A DNA stretch of 64,000 bases, taken from contig CADCXD010000018.1 in the NCBI GenBank assembly GCA_902806575.1, positions 558,001-622,000 on the forward strand, read 5' to 3'. The stretch comes from Jackrogersella multiformis. Its lineage: Eukaryota > Ascomycota > Sordariomycetes > Xylariales > Hypoxylaceae. Below are positions 46,494 to 58,197 of this stretch, piece by piece. The stretch's first letter is position 1. The number at the start of each line of letters is the position of its first letter. The translations under genes were made by a program, and so were the position numbers. A model generated the notes under the pieces. That model was given only the letters and a program-made list of their open reading frames with translations, searched no databases and was not told the DNA's origin.

Positions 46494-47322
46494 ATGCCTC
46501 GTGTAAGTTAAAAAAAATTAAAAATTCCTTACTTATAACACCCCTTATTTTATAAAATCTGGCTAATGTAGCTCTCCCGATTAATAGGTCAAGTACATTC
46601 TGCTCGACTGTGACAACACCCTCTGTCTGTCGGAGCGTTTGGCCTTCGAGGCTTGCACCGACTTGACCAACGAGGTCTTGGAGAAGTGGGGCAGGTCGGA
46701 GCGCTACACCGTCGAGCAGCTGCTAGAGGATTTTGTTGGCCACAATTTCCGTGGCATGCTCAATGGCTTGCAGAAAAAGCATGGCTTTACCATGAAGCCC
46801 GAAGAGGTCGATGCCTATGTCGACCGCGAGCTAGGTGCAGTCACTGCAAAGCTGAGCGAGAAGTGTCAGCCCTGCCCCGGTGTACCTGAGCAGCTTGAGG
46901 CGCTCAAGCAGGCCGGGTACCCCATGTCCGTTGTCAGCACCTCGGCCAAACCCCGTGTTGTTGCTAGCATAAAGAAGGTCGGAATTGACCACTACTTCCC
47001 GGACGAGCATGTCTACAGTGCTGCTACCAGCCTGAACCCTCCGTCTAGCAAGCCCGACCCAGCCATCTACAACCATGCCTGCAAGCAGCTGGGGGTGAAG
47101 AACGAAGAGTGTGTCACTGTTGAGGATAGCAGAAGTGGCGCCACCGCTGCCATGCGCGCCGGCATCCCCATGATTGGGTACGTTGGCGTCTATGGTATTG
47201 AGGAGGGTCAGGAGAAGATGGAGGAGATGGCCAAGATCTTGACCGAGCAATGCAACGCCAAGGCCATCATGTATGACTGGAAGGAGTTCCCAGAGTTGCT
47301 GAAGAAGATCGAGGCGCTGTAA
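46494..47322 (+). CDS. HAD-superfamily hydrolase (phosphatase / phosphoglucomutase-like)
   Basis: Two exons: 46494-46502 (MPR only) and 46588-47322, with an 85-bp AT-rich intron (GTAAGT...TAATAG); 247 residues. The short first exon supplies the only sensible start; the joined N-terminus is MPRVKYILLDCDNTLCLSE with the nucleophile motif I DxDxT. Later: VVSTSAKPRV (motif II), SSKPDPAIYNHA (motif III Lys) and VEDSRSGATAA (motif IV acidic). The helical cap between motifs I and II resembles subfamily I beta-phosphoglucomutase-like proteins. The exact substrate cannot be told from sequence; a sugar phosphate is most likely. Confidence 0.88.
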
Positions 47323-50300
47323 GTCGATCTACACAGGAGTTGACTCAATTCCCAGGGAGTTTTCAGGGGAGCTTCCCCTATGTCAATGCATGCGGATATC
47401 ATAGACGGCTTGGGGAGGATGGTATCATGACTTAAAGAACTTACGCACCGGCGATGATTTTTGATTTTCCTTTCTAGCTGTACGAATTTCGAGACAATGC
47501 ATTCGATACCAGGCTAGCGATGGGGCTTCTCACCGAGGAGTCGCCTTGGAACTATGCCATAGCATCGAGATGCATTTGGAGGCCGACTGAAATACTAAAA
47601 TTTGCGTTAAATCCCGCTCAGCAATAAATGGCTCGTTTCACTTACATTAATTCAGACTTATCATAAGCGAGTTTGAAAACTGCACAAATCACTGTGAAGA
47701 GATTGCGAATAGTGACGTCGAGAGGCATTAAATGTCTGGTTTAGCCTATTCCAAACTATGCCTCAGAAGATAGAATAAGGTGAGTATAACTTTGTGGGTT
47801 TATGTATATATCGAGTGGATACCTGCATTCTTTTGGAGATCAACCTGTCTGCCTGTATGTTGGTTGTATCATCCTATCAATCGCGGGGAAATATTTGGAG
47901 TTACCAAATGACTGCAGATTCTATCAAATCGACTCCATGACCCATAGATGGTCATAACGTCGAAGCAATCGTGATACATATCGATGATCGTAAGAACCGT
48001 GGCCGAGTTCAAGAACTTTGATGGAAAACAAGTATCTCTCCAACCCCGGAATATCTGCCAAAAAAAGATTAATTTAAATTTGCAATGTCGGATGAGCAGA
48101 TTGATATATGCGAATGGAGATGACATCGAAAATTCCTTTTTCAGCTGTCACTACTAGCACTGGCTACACATAAAGTTCGCCTTGTGCCCTAGCGGGCACT
48201 GCGCTTTAATTAACGAAACGGGCAAGATTAGCTTTCTACCTCTTTTAAGGTAGCTATCCCATACAATATTCATGTACCTTACTAACACATCTTTTTAGCG
48301 CTATACTGTACATGTAAAAGCACATATATGCTCATACAAATTTCTAAAGAGATTATGTACTGGTACTTAGTTAATTACTGCCCGTTTGGCTAATTAAAGC
48401 GCAGTGCCCGCTAGGGCACAAGGCGAACTTTATGTGTAGCCAGTGCTAGTACCCCTATTATATGCAAGTCTGGTTTATTGTCCTATTACCTAATATTACC
48501 TATTTATTCCTATTTAAGTAATTAGCCTCCTGGATCCCTGTATTTACCCATGTCTATTAGCTCTGGGTTCAAGCGGTTCAAGCTAGGTAGGTACACCACA
48601 TATTACATACCTAGCAGCCTACCTAAGGTAGTAATAGTAAGTGTATGTAAATGCTTTCTGGTTTTCTATTTTTGCCCAATTAAATGCTGTGGTCCAATTG
48701 GTGGCGGTGACTTTAACAAAGTCCCCTTCAATATAGTATAGTAAACGTTGATATTGACCAGAGCTTGTATTGGTTAAGCTGTGAGGACAGTTCCTGATCT
48801 CGATGATTATAACCATTTCCAAGGTTCTGATGCCCCATATGGCCCCGCCTACGGTACCTACATACACTATGAGGTAGGCTGTCTTGGCTACCTAGTGTAG
48901 GTACTCAGCTGCTACTATTAGATCTTTTTATCTACCATAATTAAAATCAAATGGCGAGGACTTGGAGTTTACATAAGTAGCAAAGGTTGACCAACAAGTT
49001 TCAGGCACTGGCACAACGGACAGATTCTTCCAATTCACCGCTACGACTCTTTCGAAGACCGTGAAGGCCATTCTAGTGTATTTACACTACGTACCAGCGT
49101 ACATAGCAGCATAGTAAGTGTTTGCCACATGGCCGTCGGATACGATGAAATGGCATAGGACAACGTCAGTTTGAAACACATCGAGGGAAGATCGCACCTC
49201 GTATTCTCTTGGCTTCTAGTGTAAATGGTGAACACCACACCATTTCGCTGGACCCGGCTTTACTATGTACACTAGACTGTTGTACATATTAGTGCATGCG
49301 CGACGGGATATTTCTAGCTACTTCTCGAACGGCATGCGAGAAACCGACGTTCTGGTATTTTCCTAACGGCCAGATAGGGGTGGGCGAATTAACTGTTCAT
49401 GGTAGAAACCTATGAGAATCTAATACATAATAGAATGAACACTTATCCGTCAATTGTAATGCCTGTGCATTTATGCCTGACACATCCTGTAGGGACAAAT
49501 GGGTTGCACTGTACTGTTAAGGCAAACAAACAGTAGACTATCAGCTGGCTGGAATCTTGAAATAGCAACAGGGCAACCAACCCATACTGTTATACTGGAC
49601 TTGTACTATTAGGTCTCGCGGATACGACCAGATTTACCTAGTAATATGCTAGATCTTCTCGATCTCGGCTTCGGTCAGGTTTAGTATCTACACTAAGTTG
49701 GTAAGTAAAACTTTTTGTTTTCCAATTTTTCGAGAAGACCAATGTTTGTTAGACATAACATGAATTATTGTTTTTTTCTTTCTTTTTCCCCTGTTCGTCC
49801 CTTTCTCCAAATCTAATGGGTGGTCAGATCCGCCCCTACACTAGTCGTGCTAAAAATGGATTCCCCTTTTCTTGTAAACAGCCAACAAACTCGACATGTC
49901 AAATCCTCATACCACTATCAGGTGCCTTTGTCCTGCTCGTCTTTTAACTTCCTCTGGTTCCTTTTCTATGGTAATAATATAGTCCATTTATATACACAGT
50001 ATTTATTTTGACGATTAACTGATTTGAGACTCGATATGATCAATATTTCTGTGACGACTCTCTGGTGATGTAGCATAATTACATAGTAGCAGGTCGTAAT
50101 TTTAATTATACATCGGGTCTTGGCCAGCACAATGATCTCCATACAGCGGTTTAGCTGCACCCCTGGCCCGGGATCCATGCCCGGCCCACCAACCAAGGCA
50201 GAGAGAATCATGCTGAGTCGAGATTGGACGGTTTGGATGGTCATGCATGGCAACGCGACCTCCGACACGAAAAATTGGACAGCTCGATGACGAGGTATGG

Positions 50301-50621
50301 AGGCGTCCTAGCGCTCTTCCTGGATCTACCCCCTAGCCCAGTTGGACTGGCGATCTCAAGCTGCAAGCAGGCTTTCCCCAGGGACGCTAAAGAGAGACCC
50401 GTCTCGCATTCATTTCTTAATAAATAGAGGTTCACCCAAGGTCGCCTCTATTCTGGTCCTTTCCCCCGTCTTGCCCCATCACTCTTGTCTTTAAAGACTT
50501 TGTCACTCGCTCTAAACATCGTTCTGCTTTACCGTCTCGCTCACACTCGTTCCAATATCCCTCGTACAATATTTGTCTAATATCTAATTGTATCACGCGA
50601 GTTGCAAGAATATCCATCAAT
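47323..50621. other. 3.3-kb gene-free region carrying a MITE
   Basis: Apart from the inverted-repeat element at 48154-48449, I see no gene or RNA. Scattered ACCTA motifs lie at about 48586-48630 and 48855-48905. Open frames are short and lack features. The CT-rich stretch at about 50450-50600 is likely promoter and leader of the next gene. Confidence 0.6.
48154..48449. mobile_element. MITE-like element, 71-bp terminal inverted repeats, TA target duplication
   Basis: Terminal inverted repeats 48154-48224 and 48379-48449 match at 69 of 71 positions; both start CTAGCACTGG. The dinucleotide TA flanks both ends (48152-48153 and 48450-48451), the target duplication of Tc1/mariner-type transposition. 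The 154-bp interior is AT-rich with no coding frame, so it is non-autonomous. Inside each arm GTGCCC TAGC GGGCAC forms its own small hairpin. No source transposase is in the window. The family is assigned only from the TA duplication and structure. Confidence 0.85.
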
Positions 50622-51399
50622 ATGCGTTTCTCCGTAGTTGCTACCGGCCTCTTCGCCGCCGTTGCCAGCGCGCAATCCGAGACTGCTTCGGCTGACTCTT
50701 CAGTTACGTCGGCTCTCTCTGATGTCTCGTCGGCCGTCTCTGACGTATCGTCAGCCGTCTCTTCAGCCGCCTCTGACGTCTCATCGGCCGTCTCGTCTGT
50801 CTTGGGCTCATTAACTGCCACCGAGACTGCTTCCGCCACCATCAGCGTCGACACTGCACAGAGCTCTGCCCAGGCTGCCATAACCGAGTGCCTCAAGGCC
50901 TGTGGGTATTCCCCTTGATGCGTTCCCAAGACCAGCAGCTTACTAACACCGGGTAGGTTCTGACGACGATGTCAACTGCAAGGCCAAGTGCATTTCCGTG
51001 CCTAGCCCGGACACCCAGAACGTGAACGCGACCACCGAATGTGTTGCCGCCTGTCCCCAGGGCAATGGTACCGCTACCGACAACCTTAGCTACGCCGACT
51101 GCGTCAGTGAGTGTATTGCCAAGTACTACTACGCGTCGACCGGCACCCCGAACCTGCAGACTAGCACCGGCACCAGTGGCAGCACAGCCACCCCGAGCGT
51201 CACTGAGATCCATTCGACTGTCACTTCTGACGGATCAACCTTCGTTACATCTTTCTCGAGCACTGTGATGCCCTCTGAAACTGGCTCCTCCGACTCGACT
51301 TCGTCGACTAGCACCCCGAACGCAGCGGATGTGCTCTTCTCCCCCATTGGCTCCGGCATCGGCCTGTTCTCTTTCTTAGCTGCTTTCCTCGCTCTATAA
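50622..51399 (+). CDS. Secreted GPI-type serine-rich protein with cysteine motifs
   Basis: Two exons: 50622-50901 and 50957-51399, with a 55-bp intron (GTGGGT...GGGTAG, branch TTACTAAC); 240 residues. The splice gives ECLKACSDDDVNCKAKC. A signal peptide covers about 1-18 (MRFSVVATGLFAAVASAQ). Residues 25-65 are heptad-like Ser/Ala/Val repeats (DVSSAVS units). Four paired cysteine motifs follow: CLKAC, CKAKC, CVAAC and CVSEC, with Asn-Ala-Thr and Asn-Gly-Thr sites for N-glycans. A Ser/Thr stalk and a hydrophobic C-terminus (SGIGLFSFLAAFLAL) suggest GPI anchoring. It is likely a wall protein of filamentous fungi; not a canonical CFEM by spacing. Function not known. Confidence 0.8.
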
Positions 51400-51672
51400 G
51401 TGGGGTGATCAGCTGGGTGATGAGTATGGACGTTATGGATGATGGGGTAGGTCAGTATCATAATGTTAAAATGTTGGATGAGATCTTAATAGCGGGGCGC
51501 AAAAGTGGAAAAGCTTTATTAATATATTGGGACGTCGATATTAATTGGATATATAATCACGTATATACGCGAATATGAATCAATCGGCGACCAATCACAC
51601 TTCCTCGCACATTTCGTGTTATATGCTTCTTGTGCATTATATTTGGAATCTATACCATTTTGTCGGGGCAGT

Positions 51673-52592
51673 TTAACGTTGCGAGGTTGGCACAACTACT
51701 GGGATGTCGCTCAACCATGGCAGGCCAAGCTTTTTCATCTCCACTGCCAGTTGAAAAAGATAGTCGAGGCTATCGAGATGCCAGGGATCAGTATATTCAT
51801 CGTCATCACTCATGAGAAGTAGGGATGGGATATGATTTACCTTTCACACGTGGTCTTTGCTTTGTGGACATTATCGCCCCAGACGTAGACTCCGTGTCTA
51901 CGGACCAAAACCGCGTAGGTATCCGGATATTGATTCATTGCCTCTTCGAGAAACTCGGTGAGATCCTCCTCTTGTGCCGTGTTCTCGATCACGGGGATCC
52001 GCAGAGTATCGTGATAGCCCAGGTTGCCCTGCTTCCGGGGACCCTTACCGAAGCCCTTGATTTGCTCGATGTTGTTGATCTCGAACAGCTTGTCCTTGCC
52101 GGGACCCTGCGCCTCAAGGAGCAAGGTGACCAGCACGGCCCAATGCGAGTGCGTATGGATGCAGCAGCCGGCTCCCCGCCTGGTGAAGGCGGCCAGGAAC
52201 AGCGGTGTACACTGCGAGGGCCTGCCGCAAGATGGAGAGCGCAAATAGACGCGTTTCTTGAGGTCCGTCTGCTTGGACAGAGCGAGCACGTAGATATCAG
52301 AGTGCTTCATAAGCTCCTTCTGAACACCGGACGGCGCGATATACACCAGGTCACTAGAATAGAGAAGTATGAGACAACGAGCTTTTATATACTCGCATTG
52401 GAACAACTGGGATACTCAAAGTATAGAAAAACCATTGCGAAAGAAAACAGTGAGGTCTCACTCGTTGCGAATAGAACATCCTCCTCCCGTACCCGTAACC
52501 CAACCTAACGTCCAAAACTTGGCGCATAGGGATGGGATGAGGTTGGCCGGGTGGTCAGGATCTTCAGATGTTATGTAATGGTCGTCACTCAT
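51673..52592 (-). CDS. MDE1: Methylthioribulose-1-phosphate dehydratase
   Basis: Three exons: 52462-52592, 51841-52353 and 51673-51769; introns of 108 and 71 bp; 246 residues. Spliced text: LGWVTGTGGGCSIRNDDLVYIAPSG at the N-terminus, CIHTHSHWAVLVTLL with the metal-binding His-x-His, VRRHGVYVWGDNVHKAKTTCESLDY spanning splice 2, and a short C-terminal helix. This is the class II aldolase-fold enzyme (MtnB/Mde1) that dehydrates 5-methylthioribulose-1-phosphate in the methionine salvage pathway. The third His is in RRHG. The gene is complete, and its family length (about 240) agrees. It is divergent from the calnexin gene, 1.4 kb away. Confidence 0.93.
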
Positions 52593-54026
52593 TTTTATTA
52601 TATTCCTCGGTTTTGGTTTTGGTTTCCTCTGGTTTGCCCGATATACTACCTTACTACCTTAGGTAGGTAAGCAGCTAGGATATATCTCTAAGTTAGGATA
52701 CCTCCAAGTAGGTAGGGTATAATAGATTGCCTGGTAGGTACCTACCTAGGTAGATAGCAACAAGATCAGGCCAGGTTGGCCTCTTCGGGGTTGAGGAAAT
52801 GATGATACCTAAGTAAGTAAAAGGTTGATGAAGCAAAGAACAGCACAGTTTGATCTATTGCCCAGGTAGGTACCTAGTGGTAGGTATGTATTAATAGCAT
52901 ATAAAGTTGATGAGGCTAAAGTCAAGTGTCAGATAGCTAATTGCAGCAGCACCAATCTAAGCTCTCTAGGGCTACCTAGGTACATACAAATCCTATTCCC
53001 CACTTTGGTACTACCTACTCTAAGTAGGTACCTAGGTAGGTAGCACGCAAACTTGTGACTTAGAGATTACAAGTTAAATACAGGTGTCTGAAAGACCTAC
53101 CTACCTACCTAGGTACATATAGGTAGGTACCAAACATACCTTGATATTTCACCACGTGTGTATTCTTTTGGCTGTGTCTTATACGCATGTGCCTCCTGTC
53201 TGTTGTATGGGTAGATGGATTGGGATAATAAATAGTAGGTATCTATGATAAAATCTACTGTGCACTGTATGTATTGCATAAATTAGGTCCTTAAAGTCGA
53301 CAGGTCGATAATATTGGTCTTACGTAGCACCATCCGAGTGATATCTTGTTGACAGATTTCATCACTTTTCGTTCGTATTATTAACACCTTTTGGTCATAG
53401 TACATTAGGTACCTACACTAAGTAAGCAATATTAACTCTATAGAATGTTAACAATGGGCTATTATTGTAGATAAGTCCCTCTATTAATACATTTATAAAC
53501 CTTTGACTTTGTATAAGATACAAAGGTAATCAGTAGCATGTACGGCATAATAAATGTAATTGAATGCAGCTACGGTACTCGTAACCGTAACCGTAACCTG
53601 GTTTAACCTTGTTGGAGATTCAAGAGGAAGAAAAGGCCACAGCTGAGGGTTTCCTAGAGATTCCATCGATATCCCCCGCACTGAAGGGTACCTATGTACC
53701 TACCTAAGTAAGTTAAGTTTTTATCCCAAGCGTCTAGCCAATCAAAGGACGGAGACATCGCGCCGAAAAAGAGTACGTACTGCCTTTAGGCCACGTTTGA
53801 CTTGGAAGGTCTGGCCAATAATTAAAAGTTCACGACGAACATCTTGTAGTTGCTTCCTTCCGAGTCCATCTCTTCTTCCTTTTTATTATCTCGTCGAGCT
53901 CTGGGAGTTCTTTCTCAACACCACTCTATTTCGAATCCGTGCAAGACGGAAGAGAACAAGAGAGACAAGACAAGACAAGCCAAGTGACCAAGCAAAGCAA
54001 AAAAAAGCATTGCTAAGCTTTTAATC
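52593..54026. other. Divergent intergenic, MDE1 / calnexin
   Basis: 1.4 kb with a very dense set of TAGGTACCTA-type motifs at about 52657-52755, 52866-52876, 52973-53042 and 53098-53128, and a CGTAAC tandem at about 53580-53597. The CT- and GACAA-rich stretch at about 53840-54020 resembles the calnexin promoter and leader. No gene is seen. Confidence 0.6.
52657..53130. repeat. Dense run of TAGGTACCTA-type motifs
   Basis: At least six clusters of overlapping ACCTACCTAGGTACC-like units in under 500 bp, the densest in the window, in AT-rich intergenic DNA. Individual units form short palindromes. Confidence 0.7.
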
Positions 54027-55945
54027 ATGAAGTTGAACTCTGCTATCGCCACTGCCATCTTGGCAGCCGGCGTCTATGCTGACGATGCCTCCAAGGTAGA
54101 GAGCACAGAGTCGTCTTCTTCTGTTGCCGTCGAGGTGCCTACCTTTACTGTAAGTGCATACATACTAAATATCCTTTCAACTTACTGCCTATCGCATTCA
54201 ATTGGCCACGCTGTCCGTCTCGATTCAGATCTTAGCTAATACTTTGTCTTATAGCCTACCACCATCAAGGCTCCCTTCCTGGAACAGTTCACCGACGACT
54301 GGGAGTCACGATGGAAGCCCTCCCATGCTAAGAAAGACACCAAGGGGCAGGAAGAGGAGTGGGCCTACATTGGCGAGTGGTCTGTCGAGGAGCCTTACAA
54401 ATACAAGGGCATCGAGGGCGACAAGGGTCTTGTTGTCAAGAATCCCGCCGCTCACCACGCCATCTCCGCCAAGTTCCCCAAGCAGATTGACCCCAAGGGC
54501 AAGACTTTGGTCGTCCAGTACGAGGTTAAGCTCCAGAGTAAGTCAATTGGTCCAGATAACATCATAACATCGTGTTTCTAACGATGTGGCTTTCTAGAGG
54601 GACTTGAGTGCGGTGGTGCTTACCTGAAGCTCCTCCGAGACACCGAGGCTCTCCATCAGGATGAGTTCAGCAACGCCTCGCCGTACGTTATCATGTTTGG
54701 CCCTGACAAGTGCGGTGCCACCAACAAGGTCCACTTCATCTTCAACCACAAGAACCCCAAGACTGGTGAATATGAGGAGAAGCATCTGTTGGCTGCTCCC
54801 CAGGCCACCATCTCAAAGACTACTGAGCTCTACACCTTGATCGTCCAACCCAACAACACCTTCACTGTCAAGAAGGGCGGCGAGTCTGTTCGCGATGGTA
54901 GCCTTTTCGAACAGTTCTCCCCGGCCGTCAATCCTGAGAAGGAGATTGACGACCCCGATGACACGAAGCCTGAGGACTGGGTTGACGAGTCTCGTATCCC
55001 TGACCCTGAAGCCAAGAAGCCCGAGGACTGGGATGAGGATGCACCATTCGAGATTGTTGACGAGGAGGCCACCATCCCCGAAGACTGGCTTGAGGAGGAG
55101 TCTCTCACCGTTCCTGACCCTGAGGCCCAGAAGCCTGAAGACTGGGACGATGAAGAGGATGGTGACTGGGTTCCTCCTACCGTTCCCAACCCCAAGTGCG
55201 CCGACGTCTCAGGATGTGGCCCCTGGGCTAAGCCTACGAAGAAGAACCCCGACTACAAGGGCAAGTGGACTGCGCCTTACGTTGACAACCCTGCTTACAA
55301 GGGTGTTTGGGCTCCTCGCAAGATTGATAACCCTGACTACTTCGAGGACAAGAGCCCTGCCGACTTCGAGCCTATCGGTGCTGTAAGTGATTCTATAATC
55401 AACTCGATTCTATTGAAGACGTGACTAATATATCGACCCAGATCGGTTTCGAGCTCTGGACTATGCAAAGTGATATTCTCTTCGATAACATCTACATTGG
55501 CCACTCCGTCGAGGAAGCAGAGAAGCTCGCCAACGAGACATTCTTCAAGAAGGTCGCCGTTGAGAAGGCGCTCGAGGATGCTGAGAAGCCCAAGGCAGAA
55601 GACAAGCCCAAGTCTCCCTCGGACCTCAAGTTCTTAGATGACCCTGTTTTCTACATCAAGGAGAAGCTCGATCTGTTCCTTACCATTGCCGCAAATGACC
55701 CTATCCAGGCCATAAAGTTTGTCCCTGAGGTTCCGACTGCCATTGGTGGCTTACTCGTCACCATTGTAGCTCTCATTGGTATCCTCACCGCGGGAGGCAG
55801 CGCACCAGCGGCCGTCAAGAAGGCCGGCGCAGATGTCAAGGATAAGGCTAAGGATGCTAAGGACAAGGCTGCCGAGGCTGTCTCGACTGGTGCTGAGAAT
55901 GTAAAGGGCGAGGTTAACAAGCGTGTCACAAGAAGCCAGTCTTGA
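54027..55945 (+). CDS. CNX1: Calnexin, ER membrane chaperone
   Basis: Four exons: 54027-54149, 54255-54537, 54598-55382 and 55442-55945; introns of 105, 60 and 59 bp; 564 residues. A signal peptide covers about 1-19. The globular lectin domain includes EWSVEEPYKYKGIEGDKGLV, ECGGAYLKLL and YVIMFGPDKCG with two Cys. The P-domain has repeated type 1 (DPEAKKPEDWDED, DPEAQKPEDWDDE) and type 2 (GKWTAPYVDNPAY, GVWAPRKIDNPDY) motifs. A single membrane helix near residue 490 (IGGLLVTIVALIGILTAGG) is followed by a lysine-rich cytosolic tail. Calnexin holds monoglucosylated glycoproteins for folding in the ER. The tail lacks the mammalian acidic end and is Lys/Ala-rich. Confidence 0.95.
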
Positions 55946-56654
55946 GCCAGTTAGGGGTGAGAGGGATGAGACGTCGGCACCGGGGAAAATTCATTGACCT
56001 GTTCCAGCTTTGTATGGACTGTTAGGGGTTGCAATGTCATTAGGGCATCCTATGCTTTTAGGACTTCAGTTTTACTTTGCATGGCGTCGGTGTATTTTAC
56101 ACAACCAATGAACTAAGTTAAATAATTTTGTATTATGTCTTGAAAACCAGCCTTCGTCTATGTGTTATTAACTGGGAATCCTAGAAAACTCGTGGATAGA
56201 CTATGGGTACCTTATGAAAGTGAGAATTTGTATCCCTACTGCTACATGCCTACTTGGGTAGGTATCTTCTGTTATTTTATGTCGTCAGAGATTTCACCAA
56301 TTTATACTAGCATAGAGGCGTCGGTACATACTACTATCAGGACATACTACTTCATTTGTAAATAGTAAGGATCACAAGCGATTCTTGTATGAGAACAACG
56401 GGACTAGCACAAAACATTAGTATATCTGTAGTAACTCTTGCGTGTAATTCAATGGCTATCTGAACTGCTTTTCTATTTGCTGTACTAATAAACGAGAAAT
56501 TTTAACGCGGTCAATGACGGTAAACAAAGTGGGCAGACGAAACAAGGCCCTCTAGTTGTGCTGGGACACACCGGAGCTGATAAAGGGGGAGGGGCAGGCA
56601 GGCAGGCAGAAGGCATAAGACAGAAAGGAGAGGAAATCAGCTGCTAGTCATCAC
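55946..56654. other. Intergenic between convergent calnexin and 56.7-kb gene
   Basis: Tail-to-tail spacer with AT-rich 3' sequence and a GGCAGGCAGGCAG tandem near 56594-56608. No gene is seen. Confidence 0.65.
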
Positions 56655-57554
56655 TCAACGAAGAAAACGCCACTCTCCTGAATGCATCTGGATGTCGGAC
56701 CAGCCTTCGTATTGCTCCGTGTCGCGAGAAACCAGCGCGTCGAGCTTAGGGTCGGAAGAATTGGTAAAGTTGTCCCACCACGACTGGACTGCCTCGCGCG
56801 TGCTCGAAGTAGTCTTGTCGGACGCGCCGCTGGATACCGAACTGCTGCTGCTGCTGATAGCCTCCCAGTTCTGTTGCTTGTCATTGTCAGTAGTACCTAC
56901 TTTGTGCATCTCTGACCCGGATTGCTGGCTATTAGTGCTGCGAGTAGTATCGTTTGAGTCCCTCCGAATGCGCGAGACGTGTACGGGTATTTTAGAGGGA
57001 TGCGAGCTAGGCTTGTGCGGATCGATGAACATCTTCGGATAGGCCTTGTGCAGCAAGTAAACGCAGCGGGGACACAGGCAGTTCTCTATCTTGCACGTCC
57101 TCTCGGGATTTGCCTGAGTCGGGCCTTGCACCTTGTGCCCTTGGGCAGCGAGGATAGACTCTTCCTCGAGACTGTCGCGTCTGTCTTGCCAGAGAAAATC
57201 GGGCTCGACACGAGGCGCCTTTTTACGACGTTCGTACTCTTTTTGGAGTTCATGGTGACTCCGTGCACGCCAAGTTTTTTGAGGTTGGGTTGGCGTCTGT
57301 TGGGACTCCTGCTTACGCGTTATCTTAGGGGCTTCGCTGGCCTCGTTCAGTGTGAGGCGAGGTAATTTTGTTAGCAATGAGCGTTCCGGACTCGGAGAAG
57401 TATTCTTTAGGTAGGAGCGGGAGAGAGCTGGTGATATCTCGTGTGTATGTCTTACTGTCTGATACTTGGGACCCAGCCTTGGTATCGGCGTAGATGAACC
57501 CTCCTTGTTCCGCCTATTCCTCCGCACAAGACAGAAGATACCGAAGCACCCCAT
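56655..57554 (-). CDS. Hypothetical protein with Cys cluster and Ser-rich tail
   Basis: 299 residues, one exon, MGCFGIFCLVRRNRRNK at the start. Gly2/Cys3 with a basic patch could suit membrane attachment by acylation, but the sixth residue is Ile, which is poor for myristoylation. The middle is basic and charged (HHELQKEYERRKKAPRVEP). A cysteine cluster at about residue 155 (CKIENCLCPRCVYLLHKAYP) may bind a metal. A Ser-run (ISSSSSSVSSGAS) precedes the C-terminus with WWDNF. I do not recognise the family. It is transcribed away from the next gene at 58.2 kb, 643 bp apart, which is also Cys/His-rich and unrecognised. Coding use looks real, but its function is unknown. Confidence 0.65.
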   Translation of the reverse strand: MGCFGIFCLVRRNRRNKEGSSTPIPRLGPKYQTVRHTHEISPALSRSYLKNTSPSPERSLLTKLPRLTLNEASEAPKITRKQESQQTPTQPQKTWRARSHHELQKEYERRKKAPRVEPDFLWQDRRDSLEEESILAAQGHKVQGPTQANPERTCKIENCLCPRCVYLLHKAYPKMFIDPHKPSSHPSKIPVHVSRIRRDSNDTTRSTNSQQSGSEMHKVGTTDNDKQQNWEAISSSSSSVSSGASDKTTSSTREAVQSWWDNFTNSSDPKLDALVSRDTEQYEGWSDIQMHSGEWRFLR

Positions 57555-58197
57555 CTTACAATGTTTTGAAGGATAACCTTGAAAGCTAGAACCACGGTAT
57601 CTTTAAGAAGATAGTAGGGGGTGTAGGTGGTTATAATACCTACAAAGGGTCTTTGGTGAATAAAGCATTAACAACAGCGATATGCTTGGCTGACCTTATT
57701 ATATATTTGCATGTGCTCTAGTACTGTTTTTTGACAAAGTCATTGTATAGAAACAACGACATAGTTGTTGCTATTACTCGTGGAGGGTGACTCTAGTCAG
57801 GCCTCCTGCGCTGACAAGCAGATGTGTGTTCCTCTGCTGCTTTGTTTCGAAATAGTTATTAGATATTACGCACCTAGGAGGCGGTATATTCAAAGACACA
57901 GCACCCGAACAATGGGCTTCATTGTCATTAGGAGGCCGCCTAGTGTTGTCTCCGAACAAGCACTTTCTCGAAAGAACTTCGAGAGCGACCAGTCATTTGC
58001 TGTACTTAAGAGTATTATCGCCCCTGTCTAAGCAGGCTCGTGTGGTATTAATAAAAAAAGTATTGTTCATTTTGACGAATCTTGTGGTCGAAGTGGAAAC
58101 CCCCTAACTAACAATTCCCTGATCAGCCTCGCACAGTAATGGTTGGGCCGAGGCTGGTTCACAAATTCAGAAGGAAAGTCTATAACTACCCCATAAT
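57555..58197. other. Divergent intergenic between two unrecognised genes
   Basis: Head-to-head 643-bp spacer, AT-rich near 57690-57740. No gene or repeat is seen; short frames at about 57765-58031 are not supported. Confidence 0.6.
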
